A DNA stretch of 20,251 nt from Actinomycetes bacterium (lineage in GTDB: Bacteria > Actinomycetota > Actinomycetes > Actinomycetales > Cellulomonadaceae). A program made the position numbers and the translations under genes. The notes below the pieces were generated by a model that saw nothing but the letters and a program-made list of their open reading frames with translations, was not told the origin of the DNA and did not search any database. The stretch is taken from contig JAEWOA010000296.1 in the NCBI GenBank assembly GCA_023461115.1, forward strand, positions 1 through 20,251, given 5' to 3'. Shown here piece after piece: positions 1 to 6,614 of this stretch. Each line of letters starts with the position of its first letter. Within the stretch, counting starts at the first letter, position 1.

Positions 1-90
1 TCGTCGGGCGGCAACCGGTCGCGCAGCCGCCGCCGGACGCGCGGCGGGCGCCCTTCGGGCGAGAACGCGGCGCCCGCGCAGCAGGCCTGA
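1..90 (+). CDS. C-terminal end of an upstream gene, possibly a DEAD/DEAH-box RNA helicase (partial)
   Basis: The frame is open from the first base to a TGA at 88-90, giving 29 residues. They are rich in Arg, Ser and Gly (SRSRRRTRGGRPSG) and end in an Ala/Gln tail. Such basic RG-rich tails are typical of bacterial DEAD-box RNA helicases, where they bind RNA, and I recall a helicase commonly sitting beside marC and a PHP gene in related actinomycetes. No helicase motif is inside the window, so the function is inferred. The perfect terminator hairpin 31 bases after the stop supports this being a real gene end. Confidence 0.6.
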   Translation, partial: SSGGNRSRSRRRTRGGRPSGENAAPAQQA

Positions 91-121
91 CGGCGCCGGC
101 CGGGGCACACCTGGCCGACTC

Positions 122-165
122 CGACGACGCCCCCTGTCGCCCTCGGCGGACAGGGGGCGTCGTCG
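122..165. terminator. Bidirectional Rho-independent-type terminator
   Basis: A perfect 17-bp inverted repeat (122-138 with 149-165, outer arm CGACGACGCCCCCTGTC) encloses a 10-nt loop. It lies between the stop of the upstream + gene (90) and the stop of the convergent marC gene (188). There is no strong U-tract, as is common in high-GC actinomycetes. Because the repeat is symmetrical it can serve both converging transcripts. Confidence 0.88.
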
Positions 166-187
166 TGCCGGGACGGCGCGGGAGCCG

Positions 188-811
188 TCAGGCGGCTTGG
201 ACGAAGGCGGTGACGGCGTCCGCGATGAGCTGGACGGCGATCGCCGCGAGCAGGAGGCCCGCGATGCGCGTCACCAGGATCGTGCCGGAGTCCTTCAGCA
301 CGCGGTGGATCACGTTGGCGAACCGCATGGCCAGGTAGAGGCAGATGTGCACCGCGATGACGCCCAACGCGATCGCGGTCCAGTCGGCCACGGACTTGTC
401 GGACTGCTGGACGAACACCATGGTGGCGACGATCGCGCCCGGACCGGCCAGCAGCGGCGTGCCCAGCGGCACGAGCGCGACGTTCACCTTGTCGTTCGCG
501 GACGGCTGCGGGTCCTCCATCTTGCCGGTCAGCAGCTCCATCGCGACGAACAGCAGCAGCAGCCCGCCGGACGCCTGCAGCGCCGGCAGCGAGATGTGCA
601 TGTAGTTGAGGATCGACTGGCCGAACAGCGCGAACGACACGATCACGCCGAGCGCCACCGCGACCGCCTGCCACGCGGCCTTGTTGCGCTGCTTGCGCGT
701 CATCGCGCCGGTCAGGCCCAAGAAGATCGGCACCGTTCCGGGCGGGTCCATGATCACGAACAACGTGATGAACACCGAGCCGAACAGGCGCGGGTCGAAC
801 ACGTCGATCAC
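188..811 (-). CDS. MarC family integral membrane protein
   Basis: The 207-residue product is the usual length for the MarC family (PF01914, UPF0056) of six-helix inner-membrane proteins. Long hydrophobic segments lie at about residues 8-30, 46-68, 75-95, 113-134, 143-163 and 183-203. Family-like motifs are DPPGTVPIF in the first helix region, PLGTPLLAGPGAI in the middle and RIAGLLLAAIAVQ near the end. The biochemical role of the family is unsettled; E. coli marC was once linked to multiple antibiotic resistance but this was not upheld. The GTG start at 811 overlaps the TGA of the PHP gene by four bases (GTGA), and GGAGGT (complement of 821-826) lies 9 nt upstream. The two genes are therefore a translationally coupled operon. 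Confidence 0.9.
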   Translation of the reverse strand: MIDVFDPRLFGSVFITLFVIMDPPGTVPIFLGLTGAMTRKQRNKAAWQAVAVALGVIVSFALFGQSILNYMHISLPALQASGGLLLLFVAMELLTGKMEDPQPSANDKVNVALVPLGTPLLAGPGAIVATMVFVQQSDKSVADWTAIALGVIAVHICLYLAMRFANVIHRVLKDSGTILVTRIAGLLLAAIAVQLIADAVTAFVQAA

Positions 812-1650
812 GGCCGGACCACCTCCACGGTTCCTCGCTCCTCGATCTGCGCCAGGACGTCTGGCTCCGTCAGATTCTCCCCCAACCGGTTGAGTTTTCC
901 GGCGCCGTGGTAGTCGCTGCCACCGGTGACGAACAACTCGAGCCTGGCCGCGATGGCGGTGAGGCGCTCGCGCTGCGCGGGCGAGTGGTCCCGGTGGTGC
1001 ACCTCGAGGCCCGCGAGGCCCGCCTCGGCGAGGAGGTCGAACGTCTCGTCGGGCACGACGCGCCCGCGCGCGTCGGCGCCGGGATGCGCGAACACGGGCA
1101 CCCCGCCGGCCGCGCGGATAGCCCGCACCGCCGCGGGGCCATCCGGCGCGTAGTGCGGCACGTGGTAGGGGCCGTCGGCGCGGAGCAGGTGCGCGAACGC
1201 GGCGTCACGGTCCGGCACGATCCCGCGGGCGACGAGCGCGTCGGCGATGTGCGGACGCCCCACCGTGACCGCGTCCTGCGCGTGGGCGAGCACGTCGTCC
1301 CAGGTCAGGGCGTAGTCGGCGCCGATCCGCTCCACCATCGCCCGGGCTCGCCCCACGCGCGCGTCCCGCGTCTTGTCCAGCTCGACGAGCAGCGCGGGAC
1401 TCGTCGGGTCCTGCAGGTACGAGAGCAGGTGCAGGCTGATCCCCCGCCACCGCGCCGACACCTCGGTGCCCCGCACGAGCGCGATCCCGAGCTCGCGCGC
1501 GGCCGCGGCGGCCTCGTCCCACCCGGCGGTCGTGTCGTGGTCGGTGAGCGCGACCACGTCGAGCCCGGCGCGCACGGCGCTGGCGACGACGTCCGCGGGC
1601 GGCTCGGTCCCGTCGGACGCCGACGAATGGGCATGCAGGTCGACGCGCAC
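808..1650 (-). CDS. PHP-domain phosphoesterase, TrpH/YciV-like (predicted 3',5'-nucleotide bisphosphatase)
   Basis: The product is 280 residues from the GTG at 1650, beginning MRVDLHAHSSASDGT. The PHP metal-site motifs occur in order: HAH (6-8), LTDHD, RGTE, GRPHIADALV, FAHPG, EVHHRDH and GSDYHG. This pattern matches the YciV/TrpH group, whose E. coli member (RNase AM) removes the 3' phosphate from 3',5'-bisphosphonucleotides and trims 5' ends of small RNAs. The substrate here is by homology only. An in-frame GTG at 1668 would add six residues. I prefer 1650 because TAGCGT (complement of 1658-1663) ends 7 nt before it, a typical leaderless arrangement, and because HxH normally lies close to the N-terminus. 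The stop overlaps the marC start. Confidence 0.88.
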   Translation of the reverse strand: MRVDLHAHSSASDGTEPPADVVASAVRAGLDVVALTDHDTTAGWDEAAAAARELGIALVRGTEVSARWRGISLHLLSYLQDPTSPALLVELDKTRDARVGRARAMVERIGADYALTWDDVLAHAQDAVTVGRPHIADALVARGIVPDRDAAFAHLLRADGPYHVPHYAPDGPAAVRAIRAAGGVPVFAHPGADARGRVVPDETFDLLAEAGLAGLEVHHRDHSPAQRERLTAIAARLELFVTGGSDYHGAGKLNRLGENLTEPDVLAQIEERGTVEVVRP

Positions 1651-1657
1651 CCCCGGA

Positions 1658-1663
1658 ACGCTA
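1658..1663 (-). promoter_or_regulatory. -10 element for leaderless PHP transcript
   Basis: On the minus strand TAGCGT is followed by 7 nt (TCCGGGG) and then GTG at 1650. There is no purine-rich Shine-Dalgarno sequence in that gap. The TANNNT plus 6-8 nt plus start pattern recurs at other genes in this window. No convincing -35 is seen. Confidence 0.55.
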
Positions 1664-1715
1664 CCCACCCCACGGGCGCCGCACCCCTGACCGCGCCGGA
1701 CCGGTTCCTTAGCCC

Positions 1716-1815
1716 CGGACCGGATCCATGGCTCCGGACCGGATCTGCGGCCCCGGACCCGGCCATGCCCCAGTCCGACGACACGAACCCGGTCCGGGGC
1801 CGTGGATCCGGTCCG
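1716..1815. repeat. Long inverted repeat between divergent genes (27-nt arms)
   Basis: Bases 1716-1742 are complementary to 1789-1815 over 27 positions. The two non-Watson-Crick positions (1729/1802 and 1733/1798) are G-U pairs if read as + strand RNA. The loop is 46 nt. Each arm is built from copies of CGGACCGG: CCGGACCGG occurs at about 1697, 1715 and 1734, CCGGACCCGG at about 1753, and inverted copies CCGGTCCGG and ATCCGGTCCG lie in the right arm. It lies between the PHP start (-) and the aminopeptidase start (+), so it would be in the aminopeptidase 5' leader or promoter region. Function unknown. Confidence 0.8.
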
Positions 1816-1841
1816 TGCCGGGACGGTGGGAGGATGGAGCG

Positions 1842-3383
1842 GTGAGTGAGACGAACACCAGCCCCGCCGCAGGGCAACACGACGAGCACACCGACCAGCC
1901 GCTCGAGGACCGCGGGTCCAACCGCTCGCAGCGGCCCGGCTCGGCGGCGTTCTTGGACTTCATCACCTCCGGCTGGGACGAGCGCCCCGCGTCGACGACG
2001 ACGCGCGGCGACTTCGCCGACTTCACCGCGGCCCGCCGCAGCGCGCTGTCCGCCACGTTCCAGGGCCGGCGCCTCGTCGTCCCCGCGGGCACGTTCAAGG
2101 TCCGCTCCAACGACACCGACTACCGGTTCCGCCCGCACTCGGCGTTCGCGCACCTCACGGGCCTGGGCGTGGAGCAGGAGCCCGACGCGGTGCTGGTGCT
2201 GCACCCGACGAAGGACGGTGCGGGCGACGACGGCAGCGGCCACCACGCCGTGCTGTACATCCGCCCGCTCGCGGGACGCGACACATCCGAGTTCTTCTCG
2301 GACTCGCGCTACGGCGAGTTCTGGGTGGGCGCCCGCCCGACGCTCGACGACCTGGAGACCCTCACCGGGATCACCACCCGCCACCTCGACGACCTGCGCG
2401 ACGCGATCGCCAAGGACGTGGGCGAGGACGGCGTGCAGGTGCTCGTCGTGCCGGACGTCGACGAGAGCGTCGACGCGGTGGTCGAGGAGATCCGCGCGCA
2501 GCAGGAGTCGGGCGAGTCGGACGACCACCTGGTCGAGGCGCTCTCGGAGCTGCGGCTGCTCAAGGACGCGTACGAGGTCGAGCAGCTGCGGCTCGCGGTG
2601 GACACCACGATCGACGGGTTCGCCAAGGTGGTCCGCGCGCTCCCGGCGGCCAAGGTGCACGCGCGGGGCGAGCGCGTCGTCGAGGGCACGTTCGTCGGGC
2701 ACGCGCGCCAGGAGGGCAACGCGGTCGGCTACGAGACGATCGCGGCGTCCGGCGAGCACGCGACCACGCTGCACTGGATCGACAACGACGGCCAGGTGCG
2801 CGACGGCGACCTGCTGCTGCTCGACGCGGGCGTCGAGGTGGACTCGCTGTACACCGCCGACGTCACGCGCACGCTGCCGGTGGACGGGCAGTTCACGCAG
2901 GTGCAGCGCCGCGTCTACCAGGCGGTGCTCGACGCCGCCGACGCCGCCTTCGCGGCCGCGATCCCCGGCAACAAGTTCCGCGACGTGCACACCGCGGCGA
3001 TGGAGGTCATCGCGGAGCGCCTGGCGCAGTGGGAACTGCTGCCGGTGAGCGCTGCGGAGTCCCTGCTCCCCGACAACCAGCACCACCGTCGCTGGATGGT
3101 CCACGGCACGAGCCACCACCTGGGCATCGACGTGCACGACTGCGCGCAGGCCCGCGCCGAGCTGTACCTGGACGGCGTGCTCGAGCCCGGCATGGTGTTC
3201 ACGATCGAGCCCGGCCTGTACTTCAAGTCCGACGACCTGCTGATCCCCGCGGAGTACCGCGGCATCGGCGTGCGCATCGAGGACGACGTGCTGATCACCG
3301 CGGACGGCAACGAGAACCTCTCGGCCGCACTCCCCCGCGACCCGGACGCCGTCGAGGCGTGGATGGCGTCGCTGCGCGACTGA
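1842..3383 (+). CDS. Xaa-Pro aminopeptidase (aminopeptidase P, peptidase family M24B)
   Basis: The 513-residue cytoplasmic metalloenzyme is predicted to release the N-terminal residue from peptides with proline in second position. An AMP_N domain covers about residues 75-230 and the pita-bread M24 domain about 250-500. The metal ligands can be read: D328 in LLLDAGVEVDSL, D340 in TADVTRT, H425 in HGTSHHLGIDVHD, E456 in TIEPGLYF and E480 in RIEDD. Residues 1-60 form an acidic, low-complexity extension before the conserved part. The GTG at 1842 is chosen because GGGAGGA (1828-1834) lies 7 nt upstream. The open frame extends further 5' through the repeat region, but that stretch reads as low-complexity repeats. 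A strong hairpin terminator follows the stop by 6 bases. Confidence 0.93.
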   Translation: MSETNTSPAAGQHDEHTDQPLEDRGSNRSQRPGSAAFLDFITSGWDERPASTTTRGDFADFTAARRSALSATFQGRRLVVPAGTFKVRSNDTDYRFRPHSAFAHLTGLGVEQEPDAVLVLHPTKDGAGDDGSGHHAVLYIRPLAGRDTSEFFSDSRYGEFWVGARPTLDDLETLTGITTRHLDDLRDAIAKDVGEDGVQVLVVPDVDESVDAVVEEIRAQQESGESDDHLVEALSELRLLKDAYEVEQLRLAVDTTIDGFAKVVRALPAAKVHARGERVVEGTFVGHARQEGNAVGYETIAASGEHATTLHWIDNDGQVRDGDLLLLDAGVEVDSLYTADVTRTLPVDGQFTQVQRRVYQAVLDAADAAFAAAIPGNKFRDVHTAAMEVIAERLAQWELLPVSAAESLLPDNQHHRRWMVHGTSHHLGIDVHDCAQARAELYLDGVLEPGMVFTIEPGLYFKSDDLLIPAEYRGIGVRIEDDVLITADGNENLSAALPRDPDAVEAWMASLRD

Positions 3384-3389
3384 GCGGCT

Positions 3390-3440
3390 CGACGAAGGGG
3401 CGGATCGGACGGGAGATAGCGTCGATCCGCCCCTTCGTCG
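3390..3440. terminator. Terminator after the Xaa-Pro aminopeptidase gene
   Basis: A perfect 18-bp stem (3390-3407 with 3423-3440, 5' arm CGACGAAGGGGCGGATCG) encloses a 15-nt loop and starts 6 bases after the TGA at 3381-3383. There is no clear U-tract. It could also stop minus-strand transcripts coming from the stress-protein gene. Confidence 0.88.
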
Positions 3441-3492
3441 CCCGTCGGCCTCATAGCGAGCGGGAGACTCCCGCCGGCTGGAGGAGGCGGAC

Positions 3493-3807
3493 ATGTTCGG
3501 AGCGCCGTTGTCGCTGTTGTTCTCGGTCAAGACCACCCGCATCGTCTCGACGAGCGCGTTCCCGAACGCGCCGATCGTCGACGAGGGGCCGGGCCGGTTC
3601 CGGCGCTGGTCGGACCACTGGGCCGCTGCCCGCGAGCGCGGACGTGCTACTCGGGGCCGGCGGGCGGCGCGGCGGTCGGCCCAGCGGGCGGCTGCGCGCT
3701 CGGAGGCGCAGGCGGTGTCACGTGCGGTGGCGTGGTCGGCGGCGTGGACCGACCCGCGGCCGGATCCGGTGACGCGTCCGACGGGCCGGCGACCGGCGAC
3801 GCCGTAG
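3493..3807 (+). CDS. Small hypothetical protein, basic C-terminal half
   Basis: I do not recognise this gene. The 104-residue frame has a very good ribosome site (GGAGGAGG at 3480-3487, 5 nt before ATG). Its first ~50 codons are almost all G/C in the third position, as expected for a real gene here. The N-terminal part (MFGAPLSLLFSVKTTRIVST, then WSDHWAAARERG) has a short hydrophobic stretch and no clear domain. From about residue 52 it becomes Arg/Ala-rich and runs antisense to the last 161 bases of the convergent stress-protein gene. Codon quality there is weaker, so the true end may lie earlier in related genomes. A 15-bp palindrome, GCGGGAG-A-CTCCCGC (3460-3474), lies just upstream. It could be a spurious frame; I consider it more likely real than not. 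Confidence 0.55.
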   Translation: MFGAPLSLLFSVKTTRIVSTSAFPNAPIVDEGPGRFRRWSDHWAAARERGRATRGRRAARRSAQRAAARSEAQAVSRAVAWSAAWTDPRPDPVTRPTGRRPATP

Positions 3808-4348
3808 CGCTCGGGCCGGTGGGCTGGGCCGCGCTCGTCGGACGCGCCGCCCAGCCGGACTCGACTCCGCCGATCTCGGCGAGCAGCGCGCGCGCCTGGT
3901 GCGCCTTCTCGCTGTGGCACAGCACGGCGTACGACGACGCGACGATCTGGCTCGACGACGTGAAGTCCCGGCGCCCGCGCGACAGCGAGTAGGTGAGCAC
4001 CGAGAAGAGCAGGCCGAACGCTCCGCCGATCAGGATCGCGGGCAGGAACGGCGAGGGCCCGCCTGGCTCGGAGAACAGTGAGAGCAGCAGCCCGACGAAC
4101 AGCCCGAACCAGGCCCCGGAGATGAACCCGCCGGACGCGGCCCGCGGGTAGGAGAGCCGTCCGGTCACCCGCTCGACCATCCGGAGGTCGGTGCCGACGA
4201 TCGTGACCATCTGCACCGGGAACGACTTGTCCGCCAGGTGGTCGACGGCCCGCTGCGCCTCGAGGTACGTGCCGTAGCGCGCGACCGTCTCGCCCTGCGG
4301 GGGCGTCGGCGTGCGGGGGACACGGGCGGCGGGCCGGCTGAACGACAT
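3647..4348 (-). CDS. General stress protein 17M-like membrane protein with a Pro/Ala-rich tail
   Basis: The 233-residue product begins MSFSRPAARVPR. Residues 22-65 (VARYGTYLEAQRAVDHLADKSFPV onward) match the YflT / general stress protein 17M-like domain (PF11181). A Gly-rich hydrophobic hairpin follows, with membrane segments at about 72-92 and 101-121, and then a soluble segment with SYAVLCHSEKAHQARALL. The last ~65 residues are a Pro/Ala/Thr/Ser tail. The domain is named from stress-induced Bacillus proteins; its molecular function is unknown. The ATG at 4348 is chosen over the longer frame because GGGGAGGA (complement of 4355-4362) lies 7 nt before it. The gene is divergent from the iron-regulated SIP gene, and its 3' end overlaps the convergent small gene. 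Confidence 0.82.
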   Translation of the reverse strand: MSFSRPAARVPRTPTPPQGETVARYGTYLEAQRAVDHLADKSFPVQMVTIVGTDLRMVERVTGRLSYPRAASGGFISGAWFGLFVGLLLSLFSEPGGPSPFLPAILIGGAFGLLFSVLTYSLSRGRRDFTSSSQIVASSYAVLCHSEKAHQARALLAEIGGVESGWAARPTSAAQPTGPSATASPVAGPSDASPDPAAGRSTPPTTPPHVTPPAPPSAQPPAGPTAAPPAGPE

Positions 4349-4396
4349 GCGGTGATCCTCCCCCGCGGACCTATCCGCGCGCCAGCAGGCAAGCGC

Positions 4397-4415
4397 TAAG
4401 GTAAGGCTCACCTCA
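4397..4415 (+). promoter_or_regulatory. DtxR/IdeR iron box upstream of the SIP gene
   Basis: TAAGGTAAGGCTCACCTCA matches the DtxR/IdeR consensus TWAGGTTAGSCTAACCTWA at 16 of 19 positions. It ends 16 nt before the GTG start of the siderophore-interacting protein and includes a -10-like TAAGGT (4397-4402). The family is known to bind such boxes with Fe(II) and repress iron-uptake genes when iron is plentiful. Confidence 0.85.
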
Positions 4416-4431
4416 CAGAAGGAGCACATCC

Positions 4432-5259
4432 GTGGCGCGCAACTCCACCCTCGTCAAGCCCGAGCAAGCCCGCATGGTCCACGCCGGCGTCGTGCGGCGC
4501 GAGCAGCTCAGCCCGTCCATGCTCCGCGTGACGCTCGGTGGCCCGGAGCTTGCGGGCATCACCCCGCTGGGCTTCGACCAGTGGTTCCGCCTGTTCGTCC
4601 CGCGCCCGGGCCAGGAGGAGATGCGCCTGCCGCGCGACATGTCGCTGCGCGGGTACGTCGAGTACCTGGCCATGCGCGGCTCGCGCCCGCTGCTGCGCAA
4701 CTACACGTTCGCGGGCTTCCGGCTGGACGGTGACGCGAGCGAGGTGGACGTGGACTTCGTCGTGCACGACGCCCACGAGGGCGACTTCACGGCGGCGCGA
4801 TGGGCGGCCGAGTGCGCGGCGGGCGACCCCGTCGGGATCCTCGACGAAGGGCTGATGTTCGCGGCGCCCGGCGCCCAGGACTGGACGTTGCTGGCCGCCG
4901 ACGAGTCCGGCCTGCCCGCGGTGGCCGGCGTCCTCGCGTCGCTGCCCGCGGACGCGACGGGCCTCGCGCTGATCGAGGTGCCCACGCCCGAGGACATCCG
5001 TCCGCTGTCCGCGCCGCTCGGCATGGAGCTCCGGTGGCTGCCGCGCGCGGCGCTCGCCGACGCCCACGACGTGCCCGGCCGCTTGGCGCTCCGCACACTC
5101 ACCGAGGCGGCACTCCCCGCGGGCCGGCCCTACGCGTTCGTCGTCGGGGAGTCGGGCTTGCCCACGGGCGCGCGCCGCCACCTCGTCTCGGCGGGCGTCG
5201 ACAAGCAGGACATCGCGTTCTGCGGGTACTGGAAGCACGGCGCGCGCGCGTCCAAGTGA
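4432..5259 (+). CDS. Siderophore-interacting protein (SIP/ViuB-type FAD-dependent ferric reductase)
   Basis: The 275-residue cytoplasmic flavoprotein is predicted to release iron from imported ferric siderophores by reduction. An FAD-binding barrel covers about residues 15-140, with the flavin motif RNYTF at 89-93. A NAD(P)H-binding-like SIP domain follows, with ADESGLPA at 156-163 and the family-typical end FCGYWKHGAR at 263-272. Length is normal for the family. GTG at 4432 has AGAAGGAG (4417-4424) 7 nt upstream. The iron box directly upstream agrees with the assigned role. No siderophore transporter or biosynthesis gene is in the window. Confidence 0.93.
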   Translation: MARNSTLVKPEQARMVHAGVVRREQLSPSMLRVTLGGPELAGITPLGFDQWFRLFVPRPGQEEMRLPRDMSLRGYVEYLAMRGSRPLLRNYTFAGFRLDGDASEVDVDFVVHDAHEGDFTAARWAAECAAGDPVGILDEGLMFAAPGAQDWTLLAADESGLPAVAGVLASLPADATGLALIEVPTPEDIRPLSAPLGMELRWLPRAALADAHDVPGRLALRTLTEAALPAGRPYAFVVGESGLPTGARRHLVSAGVDKQDIAFCGYWKHGARASK

Positions 5260-5326
5260 CCAACCGCACGGCGCCCCACGCCCGCGCGTCGGCGGATTGA
5301 GCGCGGGGCCCGCCACGTGTGGCGTC

Positions 5327-5332
5327 TACGCT
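5327..5332 (+). promoter_or_regulatory. -10 element for leaderless MgtE-N/CBS transcript
   Basis: TACGCT is followed by GACCCGT (7 nt) and GTG at 5340, with no Shine-Dalgarno sequence. The in-frame GTG at 5319 is rejected because it lies upstream of this element. A TTGAGC at 5297 is spaced too far (24 nt) to be a convincing -35. Confidence 0.6.
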
Positions 5333-5339
5333 GACCCGT

Positions 5340-6614
5340 GTGAGCAGCGTCGGGACCCGCGTCTTCGTGGCGCGTCTAGCCGGGACCACGGTCTTCGACC
5401 CCCTCGGGGACCAGGTCGGACGCGTGCGCGATGTCGTCGTACTCGTCCGTCCCAAAGGCGCGCCGCGCGCGGTGGGCCTCGTCATCGAGGTCCCGGGCCG
5501 GCGCCGCGTCTTCGTGCCGCTGACGCGCGTCACGTCGATCGACCCGGGCCAGGTCATCTCGACCGGGCTGGTGAACATGCGCCGGTTCGAGCAGCGCGCG
5601 CTCGAGACGCTCGTCGTCGGCGAGCTGCTGGACCGCACCGTGGAGTTCGTCGACGGGAGCGGCAGCGCGAGCGTCGAGGACGTCGCGATCGAGCTGCAGC
5701 GCGGCGGCGACTGGATCATCACCAAGCTGTTCGTGCGCCGGCACACCGGCCCGCACCGCGGGCTGCTGCGGCGCCGCGGCGAGACGACCCTCGTCGCCGC
5801 CGAGGAGGTGACCGGACTGGCTCGGGCGTCGGAGAACCAGGGCGCGGACCTGCTGCTCGCGCAGTACGAGGACCTGCGTCCAGCCGACCTGGCCGACGTC
5901 CTGCACGATCTGGGCACCACACGCCGCCTCGAGGTCGCGTCCGCGCTCGACAACGAGCGCCTGGCCGACGTCCTGGAGGAGCTCCCCGAGGACGACCAGG
6001 TCGCGATCCTGCAGGGCTTGGAGCTGGGCCGCGCCGCGGACGTCCTGGAGGCCATGCAGCCCGACGACGCGGCCGACCTGCTGGGCGAGCTGCCCGACGA
6101 GCAGGCCGCCGAGCTCCTCGAGCTCATGGAGCCCGAGGAGGCCAAGGACGTCCGCCGGCTGCTCGCGTACGAGGACAACACCGCCGGTGGCCTGATGACC
6201 ACCGAGCCCGTGATCCTGGGCCCCGAGACGCCGATCGCCTCGGCGCTCGCGCACGTGCGCCGCCAGGACCTCACTCCCGCGCTGGCGTCCATGGTGTTCG
6301 TCGCGCGCCCGCCGCTGGAGACCCCGACGGGCCGGTACATCGGCGTGGTGCACCTGCAGCGCCTGCTCCGTGAGCCCCCGCACGGGCCGATCGGCGCGAT
6401 CGTCGACACCGACGTCGAGCCGCTCGACGTGGGCGCGCCGCTGATCTCGGTCACGCGCCGCCTGGCCACGTACAACCTGCTGGCCCTGCCGGTCGTCGAC
6501 GCCGACAAGCGCCTGCTCGGCGCGGTCTCGGTGGACGACGTGCTCGACCACCTGCTCCCCGAGGACTGGCGCGAGTCCGACGAGAACGAGCCGCAGGGGG
6601 TGCGCCGTGGCTGA
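5340..6614 (+). CDS. Soluble MgtE N-domain/CBS protein with PRC-barrel domains
   Basis: The 424-residue protein has two PRC-barrel-like domains (about 5-75 and 88-160), an MgtE N-terminal superhelix (about 168-278, with DLADVLHDL, LADVLEELPEDDQ, AADLLGELPDEQAAELLELM) and a CBS pair (about 280-410, opening TAGGLMTTEP). In MgtE channels the N and CBS domains sense cytosolic Mg2+ and gate the pore. Here no transmembrane pore domain follows, so it is not a transporter by itself. The next gene, for a two-helix DUF1003 protein, starts 8 bases before this stop, so the two are coupled. A Mg2+-responsive regulatory role is inferred. The order MgtE-N, DUF1003, mrp recurs in actinobacteria as far as I recall. 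Confidence 0.88.
   Translation: MSSVGTRVFVARLAGTTVFDPLGDQVGRVRDVVVLVRPKGAPRAVGLVIEVPGRRRVFVPLTRVTSIDPGQVISTGLVNMRRFEQRALETLVVGELLDRTVEFVDGSGSASVEDVAIELQRGGDWIITKLFVRRHTGPHRGLLRRRGETTLVAAEEVTGLARASENQGADLLLAQYEDLRPADLADVLHDLGTTRRLEVASALDNERLADVLEELPEDDQVAILQGLELGRAADVLEAMQPDDAADLLGELPDEQAAELLELMEPEEAKDVRRLLAYEDNTAGGLMTTEPVILGPETPIASALAHVRRQDLTPALASMVFVARPPLETPTGRYIGVVHLQRLLREPPHGPIGAIVDTDVEPLDVGAPLISVTRRLATYNLLALPVVDADKRLLGAVSVDDVLDHLLPEDWRESDENEPQGVRRG

Noticed and set aside
1728..1841. N-terminal extension of the aminopeptidase by 38 codons
   Set aside because: The extension translates the inverted-repeat region into Pro/Gly/Arg repeats. A good ribosome site precedes the GTG at 1842.
1305..3920. 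Very long minus-strand open frame opposite the PHP and aminopeptidase genes
   Set aside because: It is the antisense of clear genes, reads as low-complexity Arg/Val/Asp/Gln-rich sequence, and carries no domain. Long antisense frames are expected at this GC content.
5297..5302. TTGAGC as a -35 for the MgtE-N gene
   Set aside because: The spacer to TACGCT would be 24 nt, too long for a sigma-70-type promoter.
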